NCBI GenBank assembly: GCA_002345575.1
Contig: DDVX01000006.1
Span: forward strand, 124,001-188,000
From: Stutzerimonas stutzeri
GTDB taxonomy: Bacteria; Pseudomonadota; Gammaproteobacteria; Pseudomonadales; Pseudomonadaceae
DNA: 64,000 bases
Direction of reading: 5' to 3'
Shown: piece by piece, positions 1 through 9,375 of the stretch
Layout of the letters: every line of letters begins with the position of its first letter
Position numbering within the stretch: position 1 is the first letter of the stretch
Translations under genes and position numbers: made by a program
The notes under the pieces: model-generated
Seen by the model: only the letters and a program-made list of their open reading frames with translations
Database searches by the model: none
Told to the model about the DNA's origin: nothing

Positions 1-264
1 CTGCGTGAGCACTGCATCACCGGCATCACCGCAAACGAGGATCGCTGCCGGCAACTGATGGAAAGCTCCATCGGCCTGATCACCGCGCTGAATCCCTACA
101 TCGGCTACGAGAACGCCACCCGCATCGCCGGCCAGGCGCTGCTCAGCGGGCGCGGAGTGCTGGAGCTGGTGCGTGAAGAACACCTGCTGGACGACGCAAC
201 CTTGGACGACATTCTGCGCCCGGAAAACATGATCGCGCCGCGACTGGTGCCGTTGAAGGCCTAA
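1..264 (+). CDS. aspA: Aspartate ammonia-lyase, C-terminal end (5' cut by window)
   Basis: The frame is open from the first base and ends at TAA, leaving the last 87 residues. The enzyme converts L-aspartate to fumarate and ammonia in the cytoplasm. The visible part reads LREHCITGITANEDRC, then a stretch with ALNPYIGYENATRIAG, then a C-terminal ILRPENMIAPR. This matches the tail of the aspartase/fumarase superfamily and fits aspartase better than fumarase C, whose tail usually has PHIGYD. The nearby asparaginase and amino acid symporters support an aspartate catabolic role. The catalytic serine loop lies before the window and cannot be checked. Confidence 0.9.
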   Translation: MREHCITGITANEDRCRQLMESSIGLITALNPYIGYENATRIAGQALLSGRGVLELVREEHLLDDATLDDILRPENMIAPRLVPLKA

Positions 265-285
265 CAAGCCGGCGTTGCGCATCGC

Positions 286-319
286 AAAGGCGCCCGGGCG
301 CCGGGCGCCGGGCGCCTTT
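286..319 (+). terminator. GC-rich hairpin terminator after aspA
   Basis: AAAGGCGCC and GGCGCCTTT form the arms of a hairpin starting 21 bases after the aspA stop. The loop region holds further GGCGCC-type repeats, so several foldings are possible. The A/T ends make it a plausible intrinsic terminator. Confidence 0.7.
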
Positions 320-375
320 CATATCGAGCTGCAGTAGACAGCTCACTTCAATAAGAACAACAAACAGGTATCCGC

Positions 376-1635
376 ATGAATCAGAGCACCACCCTTGGCA
401 AACCCCTACGCCTGCTTGGCCGCCTGGCCCTGTGGCAACAAATCCTCATCGGCCTAGTACTGGGTGTCGCCACGGGTATCGCCTTCAAGCAGGACGCGCT
501 GGCACTGGCTCCAATCGGCACGCTGTTTCTCAACGCGATCAAGATGCTCATCGTGCCACTGGTATTCGTCTCGCTGGTCGCCGGCATCACCTCCATGCAG
601 GACAGCGCCAAACTTGGGCGGATCAGCATCAAGACCATAGTCATCTATATGGTCACAACCGCGTTAGCAGTCAGCATAGGGTTGCTGTTCGGTGCGCTGT
701 TCAGCCCTGGAGAGGGTATGAACATCGTGGCCAGCACGACCGTCGAGGCCAAACAGGCGCCGTCGCTAGTCAGCATTCTGGTTGGCCTAGTACCGAGCAA
801 CCCAGTCACTGCGTTCGCCGAAGGCAACATCCTGCAGATCATTGTCTTCGCCATTGCTCTAGGCGCGAGCATGAACATGGTCGGCGAGCGTGCAGAGCCT
901 GCGGTGCGGCTGTTCGATGGGCTTGCCGAAACCTTCTACAAGCTTACCGACCTGGTGATGCGCGTGGCACCGATCGGTGTCTTTGCCCTGACCGCAGGCG
1001 TGGTTGGCAGCCACGGCGCCGAGGTACTGCTTCCGCTGGCCGGCGTCATCGGCGTGATCTATCTGGCCAGTATCACCCATATGCTGCTGGTCTACGGTGG
1101 CCTGCTGAGCCTGGTCGGCCGGCTCAATCCGCTGCGTTTTCTGCAAGGAATCGCGCCAGCGTTGGCAGTGGCCTTCAGCACCTCGAGCAGCTCCGGCACT
1201 CTGCCGGTCTCCATCGAGTGCGCGCGTAAAAACCTGGGTGTATCCGAAGGCGTGGCGGGCTTTGTGCTGCCGGTCGGCGCGACGATCAATATGGATGGCA
1301 CCGCCATCTATCAGGGCGTGCTGGCGCTGTTCATCGCACAGGCGTTCGGCATCGATCTCAATGCCGGGCAGTACTTGATGATCATCCTCACCGCGACCCT
1401 GGCATCAATCGGCACGGCAGGTATTCCCGGCGCTGGATTGATCATGCTCGGGCTTGTGCTTACCGCAGCGGGCTTGCCACTCGAAGGGGTAGCGCTGATA
1501 GCGGGGATCGACCGTATCCTCGATATGGCGCGCACCACCGTCAACGTCGCTGGCGATCTGATGACGACTACGCTGGTGGGCCGCAGCGAAAACGAGCTGG
1601 ATCGCACGATCTACGACAGTGAAAATAGCCAGTAA
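376..1635 (+). CDS. Dicarboxylate/amino acid:cation symporter (DAACS family)
   Basis: This 419-residue inner membrane protein belongs to the GltP/DctA (SLC1-like) family, which imports glutamate, aspartate or C4-dicarboxylates with Na+ or H+. The family signatures are clear: the serine-rich hairpin STSSSSGTLP around residues 268-277, the NMDGT motif at 305-309, and an ARTTVNVAGD segment near the C-terminus. Hydrophobic helices fill most of the chain and the length is normal. It lies just after aspA, so aspartate, glutamate or fumarate is the likely substrate, but the motifs do not separate these. The start is the ATG about 110 bases after the aspA stop, with only a weak AGGT upstream. Confidence 0.88.
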   Translation: MNQSTTLGKPLRLLGRLALWQQILIGLVLGVATGIAFKQDALALAPIGTLFLNAIKMLIVPLVFVSLVAGITSMQDSAKLGRISIKTIVIYMVTTALAVSIGLLFGALFSPGEGMNIVASTTVEAKQAPSLVSILVGLVPSNPVTAFAEGNILQIIVFAIALGASMNMVGERAEPAVRLFDGLAETFYKLTDLVMRVAPIGVFALTAGVVGSHGAEVLLPLAGVIGVIYLASITHMLLVYGGLLSLVGRLNPLRFLQGIAPALAVAFSTSSSSGTLPVSIECARKNLGVSEGVAGFVLPVGATINMDGTAIYQGVLALFIAQAFGIDLNAGQYLMIILTATLASIGTAGIPGAGLIMLGLVLTAAGLPLEGVALIAGIDRILDMARTTVNVAGDLMTTTLVGRSENELDRTIYDSENSQ

Positions 1636-1715
1636 ACCAGGTGGCGGCGTCTTCGCACGAGGCGCCACTCTTGCTATCCGGCGCCAGTCCGCACTCCAGA
1701 GCGCGGCCTGGGCAG

Positions 1716-1741
1716 GCATCTACCCAGCGATAGGTAGATGC
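1716..1741. repeat. Perfect 9-bp inverted repeat between convergent genes
   Basis: GCATCTACC and GGTAGATGC surround an 8-base spacer in the short gap between the symporter gene and the convergent regulator gene. No T-run follows on either strand, so termination is possible but not shown. Confidence 0.4.
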
Positions 1742-1752
1742 AGCGCCGACCG

Positions 1753-2577
1753 CTACTCGATCTCGAACAAGCCGTCGCGAATACGCACCGCCGCCAGCCG
1801 CTGGCGGATATCTTCGTCGATGCGCGGATCGTCCGGTTCGTAGAGCATGACCTGCCGATAGGCCATGACCCGGTTGATCTCGGTGCCTAAGTATTCCCAG
1901 ACTACTCGCGTGCAGGCTGGGGTGCGCCGATCGCCGCTGGAGACACCGGCCTTCATGCCGTTGAGCCGGGTGATGCGGCTTTTGAAGCTGGGAATCAGAA
2001 TCGTCTGGCTCATCTCATTGCCGGTCAGCGATTCGTAGTCGGTCAGGAATAGTCTGTCCTGCAAGTAGAACGCCGCGCCCAGATAACGGCAGCGGACGCT
2101 GCCCTCCTCGGCCACCCCAGCACTGTCCGCACGCGACGCTTCCTGGCGCTCCTGCCGCTCGAACAGAAAGTTACCGCGTTCCTCACGCAGGTGTACCAGC
2201 GACTGGAGAATGTAGCCCGGCACAGAGAGGCAATTGGCGTATTCGAAGTAGTAGCCGCAATAGCGCGACAAGCTACCGGCGCTGTCACGCAACGGCTGCA
2301 ACAGCTCAAGCAAGGGGTCATTGGCCATGCGTTGATCGTTATCGCTGCTGCGCATGCCGATCAGCTGCGCGAACTGCTCGCTTGGCAGCCCCAGCTCATA
2401 AGCCTCAACCCCAAAGAAATCGCAGATGCGCTTGAGATTGTATGCCGTGGGCCGGCTCTGCCCGCTGAGGTATTTGTTGAACTGCCCGCGATTGATTGCA
2501 AGCTTACGGCACACCTCCGCAATGGAGCGGTAGTGGCTGCAGAGCAGCTTGAGGTTGGCACCCAGATAGTCAGACAT
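1753..2577 (-). CDS. XRE-type helix-turn-helix transcriptional regulator
   Basis: The protein has 274 residues when started at the ATG at 2577, which is preceded by GGAAAAGCGC; an upstream in-frame ATG at 2676 lacks support. Residues 1-65 form a Cro/C1-type DNA-binding domain (VCRKLAINRGQFNKYLSGQSRPTAYNLKRICDFFGV). The rest is a C-terminal domain without an enzymatic motif that I recognise, probably for ligand sensing or dimerisation. The gene is divergent from the AGCS symporter gene across a 159-bp gap and convergent with the DAACS symporter gene, so control of amino acid uptake is a reasonable inference. The effector is unknown. Confidence 0.75.
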   Translation of the reverse strand: MSDYLGANLKLLCSHYRSIAEVCRKLAINRGQFNKYLSGQSRPTAYNLKRICDFFGVEAYELGLPSEQFAQLIGMRSSDNDQRMANDPLLELLQPLRDSAGSLSRYCGYYFEYANCLSVPGYILQSLVHLREERGNFLFERQERQEASRADSAGVAEEGSVRCRYLGAAFYLQDRLFLTDYESLTGNEMSQTILIPSFKSRITRLNGMKAGVSSGDRRTPACTRVVWEYLGTEINRVMAYRQVMLYEPDDPRIDEDIRQRLAAVRIRDGLFEIE

Positions 2578-2736
2578 GCGCTTTTCCGATGATGCGAGTG
2601 ACGCGATTCTAGCATCAGGTAGCGCCATATCGCCGCGACCTGCGCAATTGAATGGAGAAACTTGCTGCATGACCATTTGCCGAACGCCTGCAAACGGCTC
2701 TTTTCACTAGAACAACAATAGAGAGGCGCTCACGCC

Positions 2737-4176
2737 ATGCTCGATATTCTCAATGACCTTATCTGGAGCAAACTGCTGATCGTGATGCTGGTCGGCCTCG
2801 GTTTGTACTTCACCATCCGCTCCGGCTTCGTTCAGTTTCGCTACTTCGGCAGCATGTTCGGCATCTTCGGTCAGGCCTTCAAACGCCAGCCCGGACAACT
2901 GAGCTCGTTCCAGGCGCTGATGCTCAGCGTGGCCGGGCGTGTGGGCGCGGGCAATATTGCCGGCGTCGCCGTCGCCATCACCCTCGGTGGCCCGGGCGCG
3001 GTGTTCTGGATGTGGATGGTCGCGCTGGTTGGCATGGCCACCAGCTATTTCGAATGTTCGCTGGCGCAGCTCTACAAGCGGCGCCAGGCGGACGGTGGCT
3101 ATCGTGGCGGCCCCGCCTTCTACATCCTGCATGGCTTGCGGCAGCGCTGGATGGCGGTGCTGTTCTCGATATTGCTGCTGGTCACATTCGGCTTCGGCTT
3201 CAATGCACTGCAGTCCTACACCGTGGCCAGTTCGATGCACGACACCTTCGGCGTACCGACCTACATCAGCGGCGTGGTGCTGGCAATCATCATGGCGCTG
3301 ATCATCTTTGGCGGCATTCGCCGTATCGCCAGCATCGCCGATATCCTCGTGCCCATCATGGCCTTCGCCTACATCGGTATGGCGCTGACCGTGATTGGCC
3401 TGAACGTGGAAATGGTGCCGGATGCACTCGCGCTCATCGTGCGTAGCGCCTTCGGTCTCGAACCGGCCTTCGCTGGCGGCATTGGCGCGGCGATCATCAT
3501 GGGCGTCAAGCGCGGGCTTTTCTCCAACGAGGCAGGCCTGGGCAGCGCGCCCAACGTCGCAGCGGTCGCCGAGGTGAAGCACCCGGCGGCGCAGGGCATC
3601 GTGCAGTCGCTCAGCGTGTTCATCGACACCCTACTGATATGCACCAGCACGGCGTTGATCATCCTGCTTTCAGGCATCTACAGCCCTGAAGCCGCAGAGG
3701 TCGCCGGCGTAGTCCTTACACAAACGGCGCTGGCCGCCGTCGTCGGCGAGTGGGGTCGGGTATTCATCAGCATTGCGCTGCTGCTCTTCGTGTTCACCAC
3801 GTTGATCTACAACTACTACCTGGGCGAGAACGCACTGGGCTTCTTCAGCGACAGGCGCGCCGTGATTCAGGGCTACCGTGCCGTAGTGATCGCGTTGGTG
3901 TTCTGGGGTTCGCTGCAGGACCTGGGCACGGTTTTCGCCTTCGCCGACCTGACCATGGGCCTGTTGGCGATCGTCAACCTGATCGCCGTGGCGCTGCTGT
4001 TCAAGACCGGCCTGCGACTAATGCGCGACTACGATGCGCAGGTCCGCGCCGGCATCGAACAGCCGGTGCTCAACGCCAAGGACTACGCCGATCTGGACAT
4101 CGACCATAGCGCTTGGCCGGATGAATCTGCACAACCTGCTCAGGCGCCCACCGCCGGCACCGTGCTGCAGAACTGA
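2737..4176 (+). CDS. Alanine/glycine:cation symporter family protein (AGCS)
   Basis: This 479-residue polytopic inner membrane protein belongs to the sodium:alanine symporter family (AlsT/AgcS/DagA), which couples uptake of neutral amino acids to Na+. Family marks include the N-terminal FTIRSGFVQFRYF, the GRVGAGNIAGVA segment near residue 70, and the GLFSNEAGLGSAPN loop near residue 265. GAGAGG upstream of the ATG is a plausible ribosome site. The asparaginase gene follows on the same strand 131 bases later. A similar symporter-asparaginase pairing is known in pseudomonads, so asparagine or glutamine is as likely a substrate as alanine. Confidence 0.9.
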   Translation: MLDILNDLIWSKLLIVMLVGLGLYFTIRSGFVQFRYFGSMFGIFGQAFKRQPGQLSSFQALMLSVAGRVGAGNIAGVAVAITLGGPGAVFWMWMVALVGMATSYFECSLAQLYKRRQADGGYRGGPAFYILHGLRQRWMAVLFSILLLVTFGFGFNALQSYTVASSMHDTFGVPTYISGVVLAIIMALIIFGGIRRIASIADILVPIMAFAYIGMALTVIGLNVEMVPDALALIVRSAFGLEPAFAGGIGAAIIMGVKRGLFSNEAGLGSAPNVAAVAEVKHPAAQGIVQSLSVFIDTLLICTSTALIILLSGIYSPEAAEVAGVVLTQTALAAVVGEWGRVFISIALLLFVFTTLIYNYYLGENALGFFSDRRAVIQGYRAVVIALVFWGSLQDLGTVFAFADLTMGLLAIVNLIAVALLFKTGLRLMRDYDAQVRAGIEQPVLNAKDYADLDIDHSAWPDESAQPAQAPTAGTVLQN

Positions 4177-4197
4177 ACGGGCCTAGGCGTTAGTCGG

Positions 4198-4217
4198 CTG
4201 GCCGGTAGATCGGCCAG
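4198..4217. repeat. Stem-loop between symporter and asparaginase genes
   Basis: CTGGCCG and CGGCCAG flank a 6-base loop, 22 bases after the symporter stop. It has no T-tract. It could weaken read-through into the asparaginase gene or protect the upstream mRNA 3' end; this is inferred from position only. Confidence 0.35.
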
Positions 4218-4307
4218 TCGCTACGATCCATCCCTAGGCCCGCAGCGCGCAAAGCGCAATGCTGGTCCGCCAAGCAAGCGCGACCGGCCAGCGAAAGGAA
4301 AGTAATC

Positions 4308-5300
4308 GTGACCAGACCTGCAAAGCGTCTGATGGTGCTTTACACCGGCGGCACCATCGGTATGCAGATGAGTGCTCAGGGGCTTATGCCAGCGACCGGC
4401 TTCGAGGCCCGCATGCGCGCCCAGCAGGCGCTCGACGGCCAAACGCTGCCGAGCTGGTACTTTCGCGAGCTGCTGCCCCCCATCGACAGCGCCTCCATGA
4501 ACCAGCACAACTGGCTGGAGATGGCGGCCACCATCCGCCATGAAGTGGACGCTGGCCGGTGCGACGGCGTCGTGCTGCTGCACGGCACCGATACCCTTGC
4601 CTACAGCGCCGCGGCCTTGAGCTTCCTGCTGCTCGGGCTGCCGGTACCGGTGGCGCTGACCGGCTCGATGCTGCCGGCCGGCACGCCCGACAGCGACGCC
4701 CGGGCCAACCTGTTCGGCGCCATGCGGGTGCTGCATCAAGGCGTCGAGTCAGGCGTGAAAGTTTATTTCCACGGCAAGCTGATGCACGGCGCGCGCCTCA
4801 CCAAAATGGGCGCTGCCGAATTCGATGCCTTCGCCGAGCTGCCACGCCCGCGTTCAGGACCGCGTGCGCCGGCCATCGACCAGGCATTGAATTATCGTCG
4901 GCCGCGCCAGCCGGTCAGCCTGGCGGTGCTTCCGCTCTATCCCGGCGTCCAGGCGGCCCAGCTGCAGGCGCTGCTCGACAGCGGCGTTCGCGGTCTGGTG
5001 CTCGAATGCTACGGCAGCGGCACTGGACCGGCCGACGATGCTGCGCTGATGGCGGTCTTGAAGGACGCTCACCAGCGCGGCGTAGTACTGGCTGCCATCA
5101 GCCAGTGCCCGCAGGGAGGTGTGGAATTTGGCATCTATGCCGCGAGCAGCCGGCTGGCCAGCACCGGACTGGTTTCCGGTGGCGGCATGACTCGCGAAGC
5201 CGCGCTGGGCAAGCTGTTTGCCCTGCTCGGTGCCGGTCTTTCACAGGCGGAAGTGGAACACTGGTTTACGCTGGACCTGTGCGGCGAACGCGCCGACTGA
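4308..5300 (+). CDS. ansA: Type I (cytoplasmic) L-asparaginase
   Basis: The enzyme hydrolyses L-asparagine to aspartate and ammonia. It has 330 residues, the usual size for the bacterial asparaginase fold, and no signal peptide, which points to the cytoplasmic low-affinity type. The first catalytic threonine motif YTGGTIGM lies at residues 12-19 and the second, LLHGTDTLAY, around 90-99 (T94, D95). The start is GTG, preceded by AAAGGAAAG at good spacing. With the upstream symporter and the aspA end it forms a route from asparagine to aspartate to fumarate. It ends 7 bases from the convergent histidine kinase stop. Confidence 0.92.
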   Translation: MTRPAKRLMVLYTGGTIGMQMSAQGLMPATGFEARMRAQQALDGQTLPSWYFRELLPPIDSASMNQHNWLEMAATIRHEVDAGRCDGVVLLHGTDTLAYSAAALSFLLLGLPVPVALTGSMLPAGTPDSDARANLFGAMRVLHQGVESGVKVYFHGKLMHGARLTKMGAAEFDAFAELPRPRSGPRAPAIDQALNYRRPRQPVSLAVLPLYPGVQAAQLQALLDSGVRGLVLECYGSGTGPADDAALMAVLKDAHQRGVVLAAISQCPQGGVEFGIYAASSRLASTGLVSGGGMTREAALGKLFALLGAGLSQAEVEHWFTLDLCGERAD

Positions 5301-5307
5301 CGACCTG

Positions 5308-7785
5308 CTAGTCGGCGCCGATCGGCAGCGCGACCCAGAAGCGGCTGCCGGCGCCAGGCTCGCTCCAGACGCCGATATCACCGCCCATGAGCCGGGCATA
5401 TTCCAGGCACAGCGACAGCCCGATGCCAGCCCCGAGGATGCTTGAGTTTTCCCGACCCAAGCGCTGGAAGGGCTCAAACATCCGAGGCTGCAAAGCTTCG
5501 TCGATGCCCAGACCACTGTCTTCGACGAGCAGATGCACCTGGTCGCCGTGGCGCTCGACCGCCAGCAGAATTCGCCCACCGGGGATGTTGTACTTGATGG
5601 CGTTGGAAAGCAGGTTGAGCAGCACCTGACGCAGGCGACGCGACTCCGCCAGGACCAGCACGGGCGCATCCGGCAGTTCGAAATCCAGACGCAACCCATG
5701 ACGCCGTACATCGAGGACAACCAGATCGGCGCATTCGCGCATCAGCGCGGTTGCCTCGACTCGCTCCAGCTGTAGATGCGCAGGTTCGGCCTGCAGACTC
5801 GACCAGTCGAGAATATCCCCCAACAGCTGGTTGAGGTGCCGGCTGGCCAGCAGGATCTCGTCGAGATAGCCAGCGACCTCGGGATCGGACTCCGCCGAGC
5901 AATCCATGCGCATCAGCTGGGCAAAGCCGAGAATTGCATTGAGCGGTGTGCGCAACTCATGACTGATGCCAGAAATCAGATGCGTCTTGGCCTCGCTGGC
6001 GGCCTGAGCCTGCGCCGTCGCCTGGCGCAGCTCTTCCTCGACTCGCTTGAGCGCGTCGATATCCACGTAGGTGCCGGCCAACAGCAGCGGGTGGCCGCTC
6101 TCAGGGTCTCGTTCAAGTACGCGGCCACGGCTCAACAACCAGTGGTAGTCGCCCATAGCATCGGCGAAGCGGAATTCATTTTCGTAACGAAGCGCGTTGC
6201 CTCGACGCATGTTCTCCATACTTGCGCGGATGCGCGGCAGATCGTCCGGGTGCAGTCGTTGCAGGAATTGCTCTTCACTGAGCCGCGATGAGGGCAACCC
6301 GAAACGCGCCGGCAGGCGTCCACGAAACTGCAGGTTGGCGCTGCGCAGATCGTATTCCCAAAGACTTTCGGTGGCGCACTCCAGCACCAGCTCTAGATGC
6401 CGCTGTGCCAAGGAGCGCTGCGATTCGCTGAACTCCAGCTGCTTGCCGATGGTCTGCGTGTGCTGGGCCAGATCGTTCAGTTCGCGGATATCCGAGGCCG
6501 CTGGTGTCGGATGCCAGTTGCCCAGGCCGATTTGCCCCATCATTTGCGAAATGCTCGCGATGGGCGCCAGCAACGCTTCGCTGAGCCGCCGCGCACGCAG
6601 CCACATATAGGCGAAGAACACCAAGTAGAACATCACCAACCCGGCGATCAACAGGTAGCCGATCTGCTGGTAGCGGCTGGCCAGGGCGTTGGTCTGGCTG
6701 AACACCTGGGCCTCATCGACCACCGCCAGCAGATGCCAGCCGGTGTGCTCGACCTGAGTCCAGGCAACGAGTTTCTGCCGGCTAGCCAGGCTCAGGCGCT
6801 GCACACTTTCCTCATCGGCAGCAATGGCCTGGGCCAGCTCCCGGGTTTGTGGCCGGCCGCCAAGACGAAAGTCCTCGGGCTTGAACACTTCGCGACGAAT
6901 CGCTTCCTCGTAGGAGTGATTGGTCAGCTCGTCGAGGCCGAAATCCTGCTCGCCGGCTGCGGGCAGCGCCATGATCTTCAGGTCTCGGCTTACCAGCATG
7001 GCGTAGCCGTTCCACGGCAGCCGCAAGCTGGCGATCTGCTGCAGCAGATCGCCAACGGTGACGTCGATGCCGTTCACGCCTTCGAGCACATCGCCGATAT
7101 AAAGCGGCGCGATAGCAGACATCATCCAGCCATGCCCTGCCGGGTCCAAATAGACATCGGTCCAGACGACTTCACGCTGCGGGTTATGCCAAGCGTTGGC
7201 CAGGTAATAGAAGTTGTAGCTGGGGATATCCATGTCCGGCGGGTACTGACCGGCCGTGTCGAACCAGGGGTAGATATGGTTGTAGCTGTCCCAGGTGTTG
7301 AAATAGAGACTTGCGATCAGCGGGTTGCCAGCATGCAGCTCCTTCATCAGGGCATCGAGGCGCTGCAGCCGCCCGACCTTTTCCAAATCCTGCCGAGCTG
7401 CTGGGGTGGCTGCCGAATAAAAGCTCGCCGCGCCACCATTGTCCTGCGCGCTATAGCGCACGCCACGGCTGTCCAGGCTCAGCAGCGCAGGCACACCGCC
7501 GCCAGCCTGCAGTTCATATAGGGTGAGGTTGCGGTACAACTCGGTGGTGGCCGCGATACGTTGCAGGTGCTGGTCGATGACTCGCGCCTCCATGTCCACC
7601 GCTGCCTGCAGATCTGCCAGCGCCGCTCCGCGCAGGTGCTCGATCTGCGCGTCGCGAATGGCGTTGTTGGTCAACAGGTAGGCGGCGATCAACATGATCT
7701 CAACCAGCACCAACGGGATCAGCGCACTTTGTACAAAGGCGCGCCAGATCCACTGGCGTATGCCGGCCGCTCTTGTCGTCACCAC
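5308..7785 (-). CDS. Membrane sensor histidine kinase with Cache-like and PAS domains
   Basis: The protein has 825 residues. A first transmembrane helix lies at about 15-37, followed by a large periplasmic region of about 330 residues with PDC/Cache-like features (residues 40-370), and a second helix at about 373-395. A PAS_3-like domain follows (455-560, with RLHPDDLPRI), then a HisKA domain with the phospho-acceptor in GISHELRTPLNA (H609), then an ATPase domain with N box LLNLLSNAIKYN, G1 VEDSGLGID, F box MFEPFQRLG and G2 GAGIGLSL. There is no receiver domain and no response regulator gene next to it. Start is GTG with GGAG just upstream. The ligand is unknown. It follows nudE-cysQ on the same strand after 61 bases. 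Confidence 0.88.
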   Translation of the reverse strand: MVTTRAAGIRQWIWRAFVQSALIPLVLVEIMLIAAYLLTNNAIRDAQIEHLRGAALADLQAAVDMEARVIDQHLQRIAATTELYRNLTLYELQAGGGVPALLSLDSRGVRYSAQDNGGAASFYSAATPAARQDLEKVGRLQRLDALMKELHAGNPLIASLYFNTWDSYNHIYPWFDTAGQYPPDMDIPSYNFYYLANAWHNPQREVVWTDVYLDPAGHGWMMSAIAPLYIGDVLEGVNGIDVTVGDLLQQIASLRLPWNGYAMLVSRDLKIMALPAAGEQDFGLDELTNHSYEEAIRREVFKPEDFRLGGRPQTRELAQAIAADEESVQRLSLASRQKLVAWTQVEHTGWHLLAVVDEAQVFSQTNALASRYQQIGYLLIAGLVMFYLVFFAYMWLRARRLSEALLAPIASISQMMGQIGLGNWHPTPAASDIRELNDLAQHTQTIGKQLEFSESQRSLAQRHLELVLECATESLWEYDLRSANLQFRGRLPARFGLPSSRLSEEQFLQRLHPDDLPRIRASMENMRRGNALRYENEFRFADAMGDYHWLLSRGRVLERDPESGHPLLLAGTYVDIDALKRVEEELRQATAQAQAASEAKTHLISGISHELRTPLNAILGFAQLMRMDCSAESDPEVAGYLDEILLASRHLNQLLGDILDWSSLQAEPAHLQLERVEATALMRECADLVVLDVRRHGLRLDFELPDAPVLVLAESRRLRQVLLNLLSNAIKYNIPGGRILLAVERHGDQVHLLVEDSGLGIDEALQPRMFEPFQRLGRENSSILGAGIGLSLCLEYARLMGGDIGVWSEPGAGSRFWVALPIGAD

Positions 7786-7846
7786 AAAGCTCCTACGATC
7801 ACTTCAGGCATGGCCCGCATGCAATATCGCTCCCTGCGAAAATGCC

Positions 7847-8662
7847 TCAGCGATTGGCCAACTCAATGAGTTCGCGGCGCCAGTCAACGCCGCGCGGCAG
7901 TGCCAGGAAGGAGGGGTTGAGGTAGCTTTCACGGGCCTCGTAACGGAGCGGAGCACCGCTGACATCCAGCACTTCACCGCCAGCGCCTTCGAGTACACCT
8001 TGGGCGGCGGCGGTGTCCCACTGGGAGGTGGGCGCCAAGCGCGGATAACAGTCTGCGCCACCCTCAGCCAGCAGACAGAACTTCAGAGAACTGCCGACAC
8101 TGGCCAAATCCAGCTCGCCGAAACGCTGACGTAGGCCGTCGAGCAAATGCTCCTGCGCCGGGCTGGAATGGCGGCGGCTGGCCACCACGGTAAACCCCTG
8201 CGCCGGCTCATGACGCACCTGCAAAGGCTGTATGCGGCCCTCGGCGTCGGCCAGCCAGGCGCCGAATTCGGCCCCGCCGTAGTAGCAGCGACCATCGGCC
8301 GGAATGCCGACCACCCCAAACAGCACCCGGCCTTGTTCAACCAGCGCAACATTGACGGTGAACTCTGCACTGCCGGCGATGAATTCCTTGGTGCCGTCCA
8401 GCGGATCCACCAGCCACCAACGGGTCCAGCTGGCACGCTCGGCCAGGCTCAGCTCGCAATCTTCCTCGGAGAGCACCGGGATGCTTGCATCCAGCGCGCG
8501 CAGACCATCGGCCAACAGATGATGGGCTGCGAGATCAGCTGCCGTGACCGGCGAGGCGTCGGCCTTTTCCTGGACCTGCACGCCGCTGCGCCAATACGGC
8601 AGAGTGACCCGCCCTGCCTCACGCACAAGCTCGATAACCGAAGCCAGATAGGGGTGGCTCAC
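7847..8662 (-). CDS. cysQ: 3'(2'),5'-bisphosphate nucleotidase CysQ
   Basis: CysQ removes the 3'-phosphate from PAP or PAPS, clearing a by-product of sulfate assimilation. The 271-residue protein shows the Mg-dependent inositol-phosphatase fold signatures: ASPVTAADLAAH (37-47), LSEEDCEL (65-72), WWLVDPLDGTKEF (82-94, metal ligands D86 and D89), and the C-terminal SQWDTAAAQGVLEGAGG. The ATG overlaps the nudE stop by 4 bases (ATGA), so the two genes are translationally coupled. The cysQ-nudE pair is also found together in other pseudomonads, as I recall. Confidence 0.93.
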   Translation of the reverse strand: MSHPYLASVIELVREAGRVTLPYWRSGVQVQEKADASPVTAADLAAHHLLADGLRALDASIPVLSEEDCELSLAERASWTRWWLVDPLDGTKEFIAGSAEFTVNVALVEQGRVLFGVVGIPADGRCYYGGAEFGAWLADAEGRIQPLQVRHEPAQGFTVVASRRHSSPAQEHLLDGLRQRFGELDLASVGSSLKFCLLAEGGADCYPRLAPTSQWDTAAAQGVLEGAGGEVLDVSGAPLRYEARESYLNPSFLALPRGVDWRRELIELANR

Positions 8663-9225
8663 AGGCTGAACTCCCCGCGCTGGCTCAGCAAATCACGCAC
8701 CAGATAGAGCGCGGCCAATGCGCGGCCTTCGCTGAATTGCGGGTTCTGAATTAGGCTCGACAGCTCGCGCAGGTCGACTCGGTCGACGCGCATGGGCTCC
8801 GGTTCATCGCCCGGAAGCCGTTCGGGATAGAGATCGCGAGCCAGCACGACCTGAATCTTCTGGCTCATGTAACCGGGCGACAGCGACAGCTCGGTAAGCA
8901 GCTCCAGCTGATGTGCGCCAAAGCCTGCTTCCTCCTTGAGTTCGCGGTTGGCCGCATCCAGTACGCTCTCGCCTGGTTCGATCAGGCCCTTGGGCAGCGA
9001 CAGCTCATAGGTGTCGGTGCCGCCGCAATACTCCTCGATCAGCAGTGCCTGGCCGTCGGTATCGAGCGCGACGATCATCACCGCGCCATAGCCGGCGCCC
9101 TTGCCGACCAGCCGTTCGTAGGTGCGTTCCACACCATTGGAAAAACGCAGCTGCAGCTCCTCGACACGGAACAAGCGGCTGGTGGCGACGATCTCTCGGG
9201 CAAGCACGGTAGGTTTCTGGCGCAT
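8659..9225 (-). CDS. nudE: ADP compounds hydrolase NudE (Nudix hydrolase)
   Basis: NudE cleaves ADP-ribose, Ap3A and NADH type ADP compounds. The 188-residue protein contains a full Nudix box of the form G-x5-E-x7-RE-x2-EE-x-G in the segment GLIEPGESVLDAANRELKEE plus AGF. The flanking PLIEEYCGG-like and SPGYMSQK segments fit the NudE branch. It is the first gene of the minus-strand nudE-cysQ pair, and its start lies 150 bases from the divergent yrfG start, so this gap should hold promoters for both directions. Confidence 0.9.
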   Translation of the reverse strand: MRQKPTVLAREIVATSRLFRVEELQLRFSNGVERTYERLVGKGAGYGAVMIVALDTDGQALLIEEYCGGTDTYELSLPKGLIEPGESVLDAANRELKEEAGFGAHQLELLTELSLSPGYMSQKIQVVLARDLYPERLPGDEPEPMRVDRVDLRELSSLIQNPQFSEGRALAALYLVRDLLSQRGEFSL

Positions 9226-9375
9226 GGCAGGGTCCTTGAAACGCGAAGGGCAATCATAACCCGGCTTGTCGCAGGGTCTGTTGTCGTTTCATCACATCCG
9301 CGCTGGAGCCTCTTTGCATCGGACCGACCGCTGGCGCACCATTGCTCACCCTCTGCCGACCCACTTGAGCCTGAC

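Noticed and set aside
2707..3582. Long open frame antisense to the AGCS symporter gene
   Set aside because: It is very rich in His, Asp, Glu and Arg with no domain, and it is the mirror of a strong coding gene in a GC-rich genome.
5308..7785. Hybrid histidine kinase with receiver domain
   Set aside because: The protein ends after the ATPase G2 box and WVALPIGAD; no receiver follows.
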